Source: Solihabitans fulvus (GTDB lineage Bacteria; Actinomycetota; Actinomycetes; Mycobacteriales; Pseudonocardiaceae). Taken from it: 64,000 nucleotides of DNA. Within the stretch, counting starts at the first letter, position 1, and the number at the start of each line of letters is the position of its first letter. Positions 24,865-33,331 of the stretch are shown in pieces. Made by a program: the position numbers and the translations under genes. Where the stretch lies: NCBI RefSeq assembly GCF_008386585.1, contig NZ_VUOB01000073.1:1-64000 (forward strand), read 5' to 3'. Under the pieces are notes generated by a model. It did no database searches, was not told the DNA's origin, and was given only the letters and a program-made list of their open reading frames with translations.

Positions 24865-24947
24865 TGTCCGAGAGGGGACTTGAACCCCCACCCCCTTTCG
24901 GGGACTAGCACCTCAAGCTAGCGCGTCTGCCATTCCGCCACCCGGAC
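24865..24947 (-). tRNA. tRNA-Leu (anticodon GAG)
   Basis: The acceptor stem GTCCGGG pairs with CTCGGAC (one G-U). The anticodon stem CTAGC/GCTAG holds loop TTGAGGT with anticodon GAG. A long variable arm (CCCCGAAAGGGG) marks a type II tRNA, and the T-arm is GGGGG-TTCAAGT-CCCCT. The CCA end is not encoded. Its 3' end faces the integrase, so it is the probable attB host. Confidence 0.95.
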
Positions 24948-25065
24948 CAGCGGCTTCCGCCGTGGTGAACACAGGTTAGCTGATCGTCCCCCGCAGGCCC
25001 AAATCGACCCCCTTGCGCCGATCGGTTCGGGCTCGGAGGCTTGTCAGGGACGCCTTGGGTCGCGC

Positions 25066-25485
25066 TCAGGCAGTGAAGAGGCCGATCCCCAGGGTGACCA
25101 CGCCGATCGCAAGGGACAGCGCACCCAGCCACACCAGCCAGATGAGCTTGTTCGGCCTGGTGATCTCGCCTCGACCGGCCGAGGAGGCGAAGAAGCCGCC
25201 CGAGATCAGGGCCGCAGCCACCGGGGCGCCCAGGCGAGCCAGCCAGCCGGGGACACCGGTCAGGCCAGCGGCATCCGAGAGGACGAGGGTTACCAGGCTC
25301 AGGGTGACCAGTACGCCGGCATGCGCGTGGCCGGCTCTGGCGAAGGCCTTCTGGAAGTCCGTCATGGGCACGGCGCCACGCACGATGCGGGTCATGAACC
25401 AGCCGCCGAACTCGATGCCGACGATCGTCAGCAGCACCGCTCCGGCGATGTAGCGGGTCTCGGGAAGCAGGGTGAGCGTGTGCAC
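25066..25485 (-). CDS. small integral membrane protein, four predicted TM segments
   Basis: A 139-residue protein with hydrophobic stretches at IAGAVLLTIVGIEFGGWFM, AGVLVTLSLVTLVLSDAAGL, APVAAALISGGFFA and LIWLVWLGALSLAIGVVTLGIGL. A His/Arg-rich loop (ARAGHAHAG) lies after the first helix. The GTG at 25485 was chosen because AAGGAG precedes it. Similar small proteins are annotated only as hypothetical membrane proteins. Its promoter carries a perfect ATGTTATATAACAT palindrome, so it is likely under a local repressor. Confidence 0.7.
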   Translation of the reverse strand: MHTLTLLPETRYIAGAVLLTIVGIEFGGWFMTRIVRGAVPMTDFQKAFARAGHAHAGVLVTLSLVTLVLSDAAGLTGVPGWLARLGAPVAAALISGGFFASSAGRGEITRPNKLIWLVWLGALSLAIGVVTLGIGLFTA

Positions 25486-25525
25486 TTGGCACTCCTTGGG
25501 CAGGACTGGCGGCAGTTGTGGAACG

Positions 25526-25539
25526 ATGTTATATAACAT
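25526..25539. promoter_or_regulatory. perfect palindromic operator upstream of the membrane protein gene
   Basis: ATGTTATATAACAT is a perfect 14-bp palindrome in otherwise GC-rich DNA, 41 bases upstream of the GTG start. It probably overlaps the -10 region. The sequence fits binding by a dimeric repressor (TetR, MarR or PadR type); the regulator is not encoded next to it. Confidence 0.6.
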
Positions 25540-26105
25540 GGTTATGAGTATGGTTGTCAAGAGTCCCGCGAGGTTCTGGTGAACTGGCTGGGGAAGTCGC
25601 AAGGGGCGGCGCGGGACGTTGGGCGTGCGCCAGTTCTGTGGACGTCGTGGCGGCCAGGGCCGGCATGGCGGTGGTTTTGGAGCGGGAGTCAGGGACTACG
25701 GGCAGGGCCACTCCCGGCGTCTTTGGTTGTTGCGCCGCCATTGTTGGCCGCAGATGGCGTTGGTGCGGCGTTCGCCTTGGACGCTGTCGGTGTTCGGGTC
25801 GACGGCGGTGAACCTCTTGTCCGACTGGAGGCTCTACCGGTCGTTCTTGAGGAAAGGGTTGCTGGGCAACAGAAGCGTCGGAGGTTTGGCGCGTGGCAGC
25901 TACGGGGTCGGACCGCATGGCGTTGGGTTGGGTCAGCGGGTGTTGGGTAGGAGGACGCCGCCACCGGTGGAGCCGATGTGATGTCGGCCACGGGAGGTGC
26001 TTCCGGTCGCGGAGCGGCGGGGGCGGGGGCGCACCAGGGCTGTGGGGCGAGGGCACTCAAGGGGGCGCGCTAGAACGTCGCGGATCTGGGAAACTCGACT
26101 TCCAG
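25540..26105. other. 566-base intergenic region, no gene seen
   Basis: Several frames are open on both strands but none shows a recognisable domain, a ribosome-binding site or protein-like composition (Arg/Trp/Cys- or Pro/Ser/Thr-rich). I see no RNA gene or repeats here. Confidence 0.5.
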
Positions 26106-26137
26106 TGTCCGGTGGCCGGTTACGCGGCCACCGGACA
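26106..26137. terminator. perfect hairpin 22 bases before the phosphoesterase gene
   Basis: A 13-bp stem (26106-26118 with 26125-26137, ends TGTCC/GGACA) with loop GTTACG. It could end a transcript from the left or act in the 5' leader of the phosphoesterase mRNA, just upstream of its GGAGG. Confidence 0.55.
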
Positions 26138-26159
26138 ACGGCGCGTCTGGAGGATCACG

Positions 26160-26897
26160 ATGATCGTGCTGGCCCACCTGAGCGACACCCACTTCGACGG
26201 CGAGCCGCGCAGCGCCGAGCGCGCCGGCCGGGTCATGGCCTACCTCGACGCGCTGTTGACCGAGGTGGACGCCGTGTTGGTCTCCGGCGACATCGCGGAC
26301 CACGGGCTGCCCGCCGAGTACGAGCAGGCGGCCAAGGTGCTCACAGCGCGCCGGCCGGTCCTCACCTGTCCCGGCAACCACGACGTGCGCTCGCCCTACC
26401 GTGAGGTGCTGCTCGGCGAGCCCGCCGGCGACGGGCCGATCAACCGGGTGCACCGGGTCGGCGACGCGGTGCTCGCGCTGTGCGACTCCAGCATCCCGGG
26501 CCGTGACGACGGCGTGCTCGACGAGGAGACCTTCGGCTGGTTGGAGTCCGTGTTGGCGGACACGGCAGACGGCACCCCGGTGCTCATCGGCTTCCACCAT
26601 CCGCCGGTCGCGCTGCACAGCGCCATCGACGCGATCGGCCTCGGCGACGCACAGCGGCTGGCCGACCTCATCGCCAGGCACCCGCAGGTCGTCGCGGTGC
26701 TGTGCGGGCACGCCCACACCCCGGCGGCGACCACGTTCGCCGGTCGGCCGCTGCTGGTCGCGCCGGGTGTGGTGTCGACGCTGAAGTTGCCGTGGGAGCA
26801 CGGCGAGATCCTCGACTACGAGATCCCGCCGGCCGTCGCGTTCCACATCCTCGACGACGACCTGCGGCTGACCACCCACTACCGCGTCTGCCTCTGA
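26160..26897 (+). CDS. calcineurin-like metallophosphoesterase (CpdA-like cyclic nucleotide phosphodiesterase)
   Basis: A 245-residue protein with the full set of two-metal phosphoesterase motifs: LSDTHFDG (DxH), LVSGDIADHG (GD), CPGNHDVR (GNHD), IGFHHPP (H) and LCGHAHTP (GHxH). The order and size match class III 3',5'-cAMP phosphodiesterases (CpdA / Rv0805), which hydrolyse cyclic nucleotides or related phosphodiesters. ATG at 26160 has GGAGG about seven bases upstream. It is a single gene. Confidence 0.87.
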   Translation: MIVLAHLSDTHFDGEPRSAERAGRVMAYLDALLTEVDAVLVSGDIADHGLPAEYEQAAKVLTARRPVLTCPGNHDVRSPYREVLLGEPAGDGPINRVHRVGDAVLALCDSSIPGRDDGVLDEETFGWLESVLADTADGTPVLIGFHHPPVALHSAIDAIGLGDAQRLADLIARHPQVVAVLCGHAHTPAATTFAGRPLLVAPGVVSTLKLPWEHGEILDYEIPPAVAFHILDDDLRLTTHYRVCL

Positions 26898-26933
26898 CGG
26901 CGGTTGCTCGGTTCGAGCTGCGGCGTGGTCGAC

Positions 26934-26968
26934 CTGAGTTACTTGGTCGGACTGAGTTACTTGGTCGG
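26934..26968. repeat. 18-bp tandem duplication across a stop codon
   Basis: CTGAGTTACTTGGTCGGA (26934-26951) is followed directly by a second copy lacking the last base (to 26968). The second copy contains the stop codon (TTA at 26957-26959, minus strand) and the last codons of the adjacent membrane protein, so the duplication places a second in-frame stop behind the first. Confidence 0.8.
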
Positions 26969-27544
26969 CTTGGCGAACCTGGCGCGTACCTCGGGACGGG
27001 TGACCGACCACAGCAGGGCCGCAAGCACGACGGCCTGTAGGCCCTGCTCGACGCGCATCCACACCGGGTACTGGCCCGCGATGATGAGGTAGCCGATGCC
27101 GGCGAGCCCGATGACCGAGATCAAGATCACTCTGCGGTACGCGCCGCGCTTTCCCTTGCGCAGCCGGTCGACCAGGAACACGTAGACCAGCGACACCACG
27201 ACGATCGAGATGACGCGGCTCCACACGGCCTGCCGAAGAATCCCGCGCACCGTGTCCAGGTCGGCGTTCGGGGCCAGCGACATGTGCGCGAGCTGGTAGT
27301 CGATGACACTGTCCCGGAAGATGAACATCAGCACGGTCAGCACCAGGCTCAGGCCGAGGTTCACGCACAGCAGCATGACGACGCGGCGCAGGGCCGGGGT
27401 CAGCGGCTGCTTGCCGGGGTCGACGGGGAGTTCTACCGCGGGGGCTACCGGGAGCCCCTCGTAGGATTCAGGTGCCACGGTCCGGATCAAAGCACGTCGC
27501 CGTCGGCGCGGAGGGGAAACGGCGAAATCCTCAGCTCGGGCCAT
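26957..27544 (-). CDS. integral membrane protein, unknown function
   Basis: A 195-residue protein with a charged N-terminal cytoplasmic segment of about 55 residues and four hydrophobic segments (VVMLLCVNLGLSLVLTVLMFIF, VISIVVVSLVYVFLVDRL, VILISVIGLAGIGYLIIAG, QAVVLAALLWSV). No family is recognised. It is transcribed divergently from the GNAT gene with only 28 bases between the start codons, so the two promoters must overlap the opposite coding regions or leaderless transcripts are used. Confidence 0.75.
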   Translation of the reverse strand: MARAEDFAVSPPRRRRRALIRTVAPESYEGLPVAPAVELPVDPGKQPLTPALRRVVMLLCVNLGLSLVLTVLMFIFRDSVIDYQLAHMSLAPNADLDTVRGILRQAVWSRVISIVVVSLVYVFLVDRLRKGKRGAYRRVILISVIGLAGIGYLIIAGQYPVWMRVEQGLQAVVLAALLWSVTRPEVRARFAKPTK

Positions 27545-27572
27545 ATCGCCGCATGCGACCTATGGTGAACGT

Positions 27573-28118
27573 ATGACGGAACAACTGGTCACCGACCGTC
27601 TGCTGCTGCGGCCGTGGCACGTGGACGACGCCGGCGCCGCGCTGGAGGTGTACGGCGACGGCCAGGTGTCCCGGTGGTTGAGCCCCGCGATGGACCAGGT
27701 TGGCGACCTGGCCGCGATGCGGTTGCTGATCCAGCACTGGATCGCCGAGGACGCGCGGATGATCCCGCCCGCCGCGCGCTGGGCGGTGCAGCGCAAGGAG
27801 GACGGGCGACTGATCGGCGGGGCGGTCCTGTTGCCGTTGCCGCCTCGCGGCGACGATCTGGAGGTCGGCTGGCAGCTGCATCGCGAGGTGTGGGGCCACG
27901 GCTACGCGACGGAGGCCACCCAGGCGATCGCGCGGTGGGCCTTCACGCAGGAGGTCGACGAGATCTTCGCGGTGGTGCGGCCGTCGAACACCCGCGCGGC
28001 CGCGACCGTGCGGCGCACCGGCATGGAGTGGGTCGGCGAGACCGACAAGTACTACGACCTACGCCTTCAGGTCTTCCGGCTGCGGCCCGCCGATATTCTG
28101 CCGCCAAGCACATCCTGA
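27573..28118 (+). CDS. GNAT family N-acetyltransferase (RimJ/RimL type)
   Basis: A 181-residue acetyltransferase. The N-terminus LVTDRLLLRPWHVDDAGAALEVY is typical of the RimJ/RimL branch. The acetyl-CoA-binding core is VGWQLHREVWGHGYATEATQAIARWAF (Q/RxxGxG/A region), followed by VVRPSNTRAAATVRRTGMEWVGE. It probably acetylates an N-terminus or a small amine; the target is unknown. Confidence 0.87.
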   Translation: MTEQLVTDRLLLRPWHVDDAGAALEVYGDGQVSRWLSPAMDQVGDLAAMRLLIQHWIAEDARMIPPAARWAVQRKEDGRLIGGAVLLPLPPRGDDLEVGWQLHREVWGHGYATEATQAIARWAFTQEVDEIFAVVRPSNTRAAATVRRTGMEWVGETDKYYDLRLQVFRLRPADILPPSTS

Positions 28119-28158
28119 GGGGGCATGCGGGGTGGGCGCGGCGCGGGGGGGCAGGTCG

Positions 28159-29124
28159 CTACGCCTTGGCCAGGAGGTCGCCGCGTTCGGTGCGCAGGTG
28201 CAGGACGACCTTGCCGTCTCGCCGCGTGGCGACGAGGTTCGCGCCGCGCAGCACGCCAAGGTGTTGGGACACCGCGCCGGCCGTGACACCTAGACGGACG
28301 GCCAGGTCCGAGGTGGTCAGCGGTTGCTCCAGGAGGCCGAGCATGGCCGCCCTGGTGCGGCCGATGAGCGTGGCGAGCGCGTCGGGCGTCGACGGCTGGG
28401 TCTGCCACAGCGCACCGAGGCCCCTCGCGGGATAGCGCAGCACGCCCGAGGTGACGGGTTCCATCTCCACAAACACCCTTGGCCAGACGAACACGCTGGG
28501 GCACAAGACAAGTCCGTGCCCACTGACGTCCACGGTGGACATGCTGTTCGGCCGCGAACGTCCGTTGACGATCAGTTCGCCTTCCGTCCAGGCGACCTCC
28601 CGGTGCAGTTCGCCGAACAGGCCGGCGACGCCCCGGTCGGCCAGCGTCGCTGCGCGCGTTGAGATGTCCGCTTCCAGGACGGTCCTGATCCTGCCCCAGT
28701 GCGGGGCGATCACCGCGTCGTGGCAGCGGCGCAGCGCGGCGGTGATCCTGGCCAGCGCGGCGGCGGGGTCGACACACAGCTCGGGGTGCTCGTCCGGCGC
28801 GAGCACGCTGTCCAGCTCGGCGCGGAACCGGTCGTGTGGCATGGCCCGCACCAGTTCCAGGTCCTCGTCCAGGGTCGGCATCCTGCCGTCGGTCACCGGG
28901 AAGAAGAACGACGGCAGCGAGCGGTGCGCGAGCAGGTCGAGCAGCAGCGGCAGGTCGGGCTCGTCGGCGAGCCTCGGCCGCGCCCAGGACACCCACGGCA
29001 GGTGCACGGCGTGCTCGCCGGGCTGGCGCAGCAGCGCGAGCGCGTGCGCGGTCTCGGCGGCCGGCGCGAGCGCGAACCGCACCCTGGCCAGCTCGGCGCC
29101 CGCCAGCGTGATCCGGACCGCCAC
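28159..29124 (-). CDS. ArsR-family regulator with N-terminal DUF5937 domain
   Basis: A 321-residue protein. The first 230 residues match the actinobacterial DUF5937 layout (ITLAGAELARVRFALAPAAETAHAL...HLPWVSWARP). The last 80 are a winged HTH (LTTSDLAVRLGVTAGAVSQHLGVLRGANLVATRRDGKVVLHLRTERG). It is divergent from an MFS exporter gene. A TTTAG-N6-CTAAA palindrome just upstream of its GTG start is a likely operator, so it probably represses itself and the exporter. Confidence 0.85.
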   Translation of the reverse strand: MAVRITLAGAELARVRFALAPAAETAHALALLRQPGEHAVHLPWVSWARPRLADEPDLPLLLDLLAHRSLPSFFFPVTDGRMPTLDEDLELVRAMPHDRFRAELDSVLAPDEHPELCVDPAAALARITAALRRCHDAVIAPHWGRIRTVLEADISTRAATLADRGVAGLFGELHREVAWTEGELIVNGRSRPNSMSTVDVSGHGLVLCPSVFVWPRVFVEMEPVTSGVLRYPARGLGALWQTQPSTPDALATLIGRTRAAMLGLLEQPLTTSDLAVRLGVTAGAVSQHLGVLRGANLVATRRDGKVVLHLRTERGDLLAKA

Positions 29125-29139
29125 GGCCGCCCCCTCGAA

Positions 29140-29155
29140 TTTAGCAGTGACTAAA
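29140..29155. promoter_or_regulatory. palindromic operator in the ArsR/MFS divergent promoter
   Basis: TTTAGCAGTGACTAAA (inverted TTTAG/CTAAA separated by six bases) lies in the 70-base gap between the divergent ArsR and MFS start codons, 16 bases from the ArsR start. It is the only AT-rich symmetrical site in the gap and is suited to ArsR binding. Confidence 0.6.
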
Positions 29156-29194
29156 TCCTAGCTGACGCGACACCGCGGCCACAGGATCTGCTCC

Positions 29195-30427
29195 GTGACC
29201 ACACTGACCAACGCCGGGACGTCCGCCGGACCGAAAAGGGCAGGTCTCGGCCGTGACTGGCGCCGACTCCTCGCGGCCAACGCGACCTCCTCGCTCAGCG
29301 AGGGCGCGCTGCTGGCCGCCCTCCCCCTGCTCGCCGCCCACCTCACCCGCGACCCCCGGCTGATCTCCGGACTCGCGACCGCCGGCACGCTGCCGTGGCT
29401 GCTCTGCTCGCTGCCGATCGGCGCGCTGGTCGACCGGTTGGACCGGCGCGCGCTGATGATCGCGGCGCAGTGCGTGCGTGCCGTGCTGGCCGCCGCGATC
29501 GCCGGGCTGGCCACCGCGCACGTCGCGGCGATCTGGCCGCTGTACGTGCTGGCGTTCGGCATCGGCGTGGCCGACGTCGCGTTCTCGACCGCCAACCAGG
29601 CGATGGTGCCCAACGTGGTCGACCAGGCGGACCTGGAAACGGCGCTCGGCCGGCAGATCGCGACCGAGGGTGTGGCGCGGGAGTTCATCGGGCCGCCGCT
29701 CGGCGCGGCGCTGGTCGCGTTCGCGCTGCCGTTGCCGTTCTGGTTCAACGCGGTCGTCTTCGCCGGCGCAGTCGGGCTGCTGCTTCGGGTGCGCACCTCC
29801 GGTCTCGCCAAGCGTGCCGGTCGGCCGAAGCGGATCAGGACCGAGGTGGCGGAGGGGCTTCGTTTCCTGGTGCGGCACCGCTTGTTGCGCACGCTGGCGC
29901 TGCTGGCCGGCGTCGGAAACCTGTGCGAGTACATGGCGTTGGCGACGCTGGTGCTGTTCGCGCAGGAGGTGCTGCGCCTGTCCGACCGGGGTGTCGGCGT
30001 GCTGATGGGCTCGATGGCCGTCGGCGGCGTGCTCGGTGGCCTGCTCAGCCGCCGCCTCGCGGACCGGTTCGGGGCGCGCCGTGTCGCGATGACTGTGCAG
30101 GTCGTCATTCCCTTGTCCTGGTTGGCGATCGCGATTGTCGGCCGGGACGCCGTGACGGTCGCCGCACTGGTCGCCGTGTTCTCGCTGAGCGTGTCGCAGT
30201 GGAACGTCATCGTCGGCGCGCTGCGGCAGCGGATCGTGCCCGACGAGCTGCGCGGCAGGCTCGGCGCGGCGGGCAGGCTGATCTCGTTCGGCGCGATCCC
30301 GATCGGCTCGGTGCTGGGCGGATTCGTCTACCACTCCTTCGGCCCGATCGCGCCGTGGCTGGTCGGCGCGGCGATCCGTTCGCTGGCCTCGCTGGTGGCG
30401 CTTCCCGTGCTGCGCAGGAACCTGTAG
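29195..30427 (+). CDS. MFS efflux transporter
   Basis: A 410-residue major facilitator with 10-12 hydrophobic segments and the typical loop 2-3 motif (LPIGALVDRLDRRALMIAAQ). It belongs to the enterobactin exporter EntS / macrolide efflux-like group (GPPLGAALVAFALPLPFWFNAV; LRGRLGAAGRLISFGAIPIGSVLGG). Likely an exporter of a drug or small metabolite, controlled by the divergent ArsR/DUF5937 protein. GTG at 29195. Confidence 0.85.
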   Translation: MTTLTNAGTSAGPKRAGLGRDWRRLLAANATSSLSEGALLAALPLLAAHLTRDPRLISGLATAGTLPWLLCSLPIGALVDRLDRRALMIAAQCVRAVLAAAIAGLATAHVAAIWPLYVLAFGIGVADVAFSTANQAMVPNVVDQADLETALGRQIATEGVAREFIGPPLGAALVAFALPLPFWFNAVVFAGAVGLLLRVRTSGLAKRAGRPKRIRTEVAEGLRFLVRHRLLRTLALLAGVGNLCEYMALATLVLFAQEVLRLSDRGVGVLMGSMAVGGVLGGLLSRRLADRFGARRVAMTVQVVIPLSWLAIAIVGRDAVTVAALVAVFSLSVSQWNVIVGALRQRIVPDELRGRLGAAGRLISFGAIPIGSVLGGFVYHSFGPIAPWLVGAAIRSLASLVALPVLRRNL

Positions 30428-30460
30428 CGCGGGGACAGTCCGGCACGACATGCTTGCACC

Positions 30461-32617
30461 GTGGCCGAGGCGGTTGACCAGTACTTCCTTGACGCGGTGG
30501 CGGCGCTCGACCCGGCGACGCCCCGCGGTCTCGACGAGCCCGTCGCGCCAGGCCACGAGCTGACCGGTCGGCGCTGCGTCGAGCTGTTCGACGCGCAGCT
30601 CGGCAGTCGGCACCTCGACCTCGCCGCCCGCAGGCTCGGCGAGCGGGGGCTCGGCTACTACAGCATCGGGTCGGCTGGACACGAGGGCAACGTCGCGGTG
30701 GCCGCCGCGCTGCGCCCGTCCGATCCCGCCTTGCTGCACTACCGGTCCGGGGCGTTCTACCTGGAGCGGGCCCGCCAGGTGCCGGGTCAGGAACCGTTGC
30801 GGGACGTGCTGTTCGGGGTGACCGCCGCCGCCGAGGAACAGATCTCCGGCGGGCGACACAAGGTGTTCGGCAACAAGGCGCTCGCGATCATCCCGCAGAC
30901 CTCCACGATCTCCTCGCACCTGCCGAGGGCGCTCGGGCTCGCGTTCGGCATCGAGCGGGCCGGCAGGCTCGGTGTGCCGACCGAGTGGCCCGCGGACGCC
31001 GTGGTGCTGTGCAGCTTCGGCGACGCGTCGGCCAACCACTCCACCGCGGTCGGCGCGATCAACGCGGCCCTGCACTGCGCGCACCAGCGGCTGCCGGTTC
31101 CGGTGCTGTTCGTCTGCGAGGACAACGGGATCGGCATCAGCGTGCGCACCCCGGACGACTGGATCGAACGGGCCTACGGGAGTCGTCCCGGCCTGCGCTA
31201 CTTCGAGGCCGACGGCGGCGATCTGCCCGCCGCCGTCCGGGTTGCCGGCGAGGCGGCCGCGTGGGTGCGGGAGCGACGCGCGCCGGCGTTCCTGCGGCTG
31301 CGCACCGTGCGGCTGATGGGGCATGCTGGCTCCGATGTGGAGTCCGCGTACCGAAGCCAGCGGGAGATCGCCGCGGACCAGGCGCGCGATCCGCTGCTGC
31401 GGACCGCGACGCTGTTGGTGCGCACCGGTTTCTGCCGGCCGGCGGAGGTGCTGGCGCGGTATGAGCGGGTGCGGGCCGAGGTCGACGCGGTCGCCGAGGA
31501 CACGGCCGGGCGTCCCGGACTGACCTCCGCCGAGCAGGTCGTCGCCCCGCTGGCCCCGAGCCGTCCTGGTGCGGTGGCGGCGTTGGCGACGAGCGAGCCG
31601 GACCCGACGCCGGTCACCCTGGCCAGGGCGATCAACCAGACGCTGGCAGATCTCCTTGCGCGGCAACGGAACGTGCTGGTGTTCGGCGAGGACGTGGCGC
31701 GCAAGGGCGGCGTGTACGGGGTGACCAGGGGGCTGCTGCGCAGGTTCGGCGCCGCGCGGGTGTTCGACACCCTGCTCGACGAGCAGACCGTGCTCGGCAC
31801 GGCGTTGGGCACGGCGCTGGCGGGTTTCCTGCCGATCGCGGAGATCCAGTACCTTGCCTACCTGCACAACGCGCTCGACCAGCTGCGCGGCGAGGCCAGC
31901 ACGCTCCAGTTCTTCTCCGACGGGCAGTACCGCAATCCCATGGTGGTGCGCGTACCGGGATTCGCCTACCAACGGGGTTTCGGCGGCCACTTCCACAACG
32001 ACAACTCCGTTGCCGCGCTGCGGGACATCCCTGGGCTGGTGATCGCGGCGCCGGCCAGGGCCGACGACGCCGCCGCGCTGCTGCGCACCTGCGCGGCCGC
32101 CGCGCGCGCGGACGGACGGGTCTGCGTGTTCCTGGAACCCATCGCGCTCTACCACGCCGCCGACCTGCACGAGCCTGGCGACCAGGGCTGGCTGGCCGCG
32201 CCGACGGGTGAACACGTGCCGATCGGGCGGGCCCGGCGGCACGGCGACGGCACGGACCTCACCATCGTCAGCTTCGCCAACGGGGTGCCGACGAGCCTGC
32301 GGGTGGCGCGGCGGCTCGCCGCGCGCGGCCTCCGCTGCCGGGTGCTGGACCTGCGGTGGTTGGCCCCGCTGCCCGTGGTGGACCTGCTGCGCGAGGCCGA
32401 CGCGACCGGGCGGGTGCTGGTGGCCGACGAGACGCGGCGGTCGGGCGGTGTGTCCGAGGCGGTGCTGACCGCGCTGCACGATGCGGGATTCGGCGGACGG
32501 ATGACGCGAGTGACGAGCGAGGACAGCTTCGTGCCGCTCGGGCCGGCCGCGCGGCACGTGCTGCTGTCCGAGCGGGACATCGAGGCCGCGGCCCTGCGGC
32601 TGCTCGGCCTGAAGTGA
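30461..32617 (+). CDS. fused alpha/beta E1 component of a branched-chain 2-oxoacid dehydrogenase-type complex
   Basis: A 718-residue thiamine-diphosphate enzyme. The N-terminal E1alpha part has the ThDP motif GDASANHSTAVGAINAALH...CEDN and the YYSIGSAGHEGN substrate region. The C-terminal E1beta part starts near residue 385 (VTLARAINQTLADLLARQRNVLVFGEDVARKGGVYGVTRGL) and ends with the transketolase C-terminal domain (VLDLRWLAPLPVVDLL). Fused E1 chains of this kind occur in actinobacteria. It would decarboxylate a branched 2-oxo acid and pass the acyl group to an E2; no E2 or E3 gene is adjacent, so partners must be encoded elsewhere. GTG start, 33 bases after the MFS gene. Confidence 0.88.
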   Translation: MAEAVDQYFLDAVAALDPATPRGLDEPVAPGHELTGRRCVELFDAQLGSRHLDLAARRLGERGLGYYSIGSAGHEGNVAVAAALRPSDPALLHYRSGAFYLERARQVPGQEPLRDVLFGVTAAAEEQISGGRHKVFGNKALAIIPQTSTISSHLPRALGLAFGIERAGRLGVPTEWPADAVVLCSFGDASANHSTAVGAINAALHCAHQRLPVPVLFVCEDNGIGISVRTPDDWIERAYGSRPGLRYFEADGGDLPAAVRVAGEAAAWVRERRAPAFLRLRTVRLMGHAGSDVESAYRSQREIAADQARDPLLRTATLLVRTGFCRPAEVLARYERVRAEVDAVAEDTAGRPGLTSAEQVVAPLAPSRPGAVAALATSEPDPTPVTLARAINQTLADLLARQRNVLVFGEDVARKGGVYGVTRGLLRRFGAARVFDTLLDEQTVLGTALGTALAGFLPIAEIQYLAYLHNALDQLRGEASTLQFFSDGQYRNPMVVRVPGFAYQRGFGGHFHNDNSVAALRDIPGLVIAAPARADDAAALLRTCAAAARADGRVCVFLEPIALYHAADLHEPGDQGWLAAPTGEHVPIGRARRHGDGTDLTIVSFANGVPTSLRVARRLAARGLRCRVLDLRWLAPLPVVDLLREADATGRVLVADETRRSGGVSEAVLTALHDAGFGGRMTRVTSEDSFVPLGPAARHVLLSERDIEAAALRLLGLK

Positions 32618-32668
32618 TCGGACCGGCAGGTCGCTGCCGCGGTTGCGACTGGCTGGCTGACCTGACCG

Positions 32669-33331
32669 TCAGTCGGTCGGCCGTAGGCCAGCCTCCTGCG
32701 CGAGGATCGCGGCCTGGACCCGGGACCGGAGGTCCAGCTTCATCAGCACCCTGGACACGTGCGTCTTCACGGTGGTCTCGCCGATCCGCAGCCGGCTCGC
32801 GATCTGCTGGTTGGACAGGCCCTCGCCAAGGCACACCAACACCTCGCCCTCGCGCTCGGTGAGCTGGTCCAGGCCGGCCGGACGGCTGGGCGGGGCCGAA
32901 AGGGCCGGCGCGGCCTCGGCGAAGGCGGTCAGCAGCCTGCGGGTCACGCTCGGCTCCAGCACGCCGTCGCCCGCCGCCACCAGGCGGACCGCCTCGACCA
33001 GCCGCGCCGCCGAGACCGACTTGAGCAGGAATCCGGCCGCGCCGGCCCGCAGCGCGCCGTGCACGTAGTCGTCCAGGTCGAACGTGGTCAGCACCAGGAC
33101 CTCGCACACCCCGGCACCAACCAGCTCGCGGGTGGCCGCGATTCCGTCCATGCCGGGCATCCGCACGTCCATCAGGACCACGTCCACCTCGAGCGCGCGA
33201 GCGAGCCGGACCGCCTCGGCCCCGTCGGCCGCCTCGCCGACCACCTCGACACCGTCGGCGCCGCCCAGGATCAGCACGACGCCCGCGCGGATCGCCGCGT
33301 GGTCGTCGGCCACCAGGACCCTGATGCTCAC
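32669..33331 (-). CDS. NarL/LuxR-family response regulator
   Basis: A 220-residue protein: receiver domain with the acidic pair (VLVADDHAAI), phosphoacceptor Asp in VVLMDVRMPGMDG, and Lys in FLLKSVSA; then the LuxR HTH (LTEREGEVLVCLGEGLSNQQIASRLRIGETTVKTHVSRVLMKL). The GTG start overlaps the kinase stop (GTGA), so kinase and regulator are made together. Confidence 0.93.
   Translation of the reverse strand: MSIRVLVADDHAAIRAGVVLILGGADGVEVVGEAADGAEAVRLARALEVDVVLMDVRMPGMDGIAATRELVGAGVCEVLVLTTFDLDDYVHGALRAGAAGFLLKSVSAARLVEAVRLVAAGDGVLEPSVTRRLLTAFAEAAPALSAPPSRPAGLDQLTEREGEVLVCLGEGLSNQQIASRLRIGETTVKTHVSRVLMKLDLRSRVQAAILAQEAGLRPTD

Noticed and set aside
25553..26060. Several overlapping open frames between the membrane protein and the phosphoesterase
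   Set aside because: Composition is not protein-like, there are no ribosome-binding sites, and the frames exist on both strands at once.
29141..32557. 1138-residue minus-strand open frame over the MFS and E1 genes
   Set aside because: His/Arg/Gln-rich repeat-like composition typical of the complement of high-GC genes; the plus-strand genes have full family motifs.
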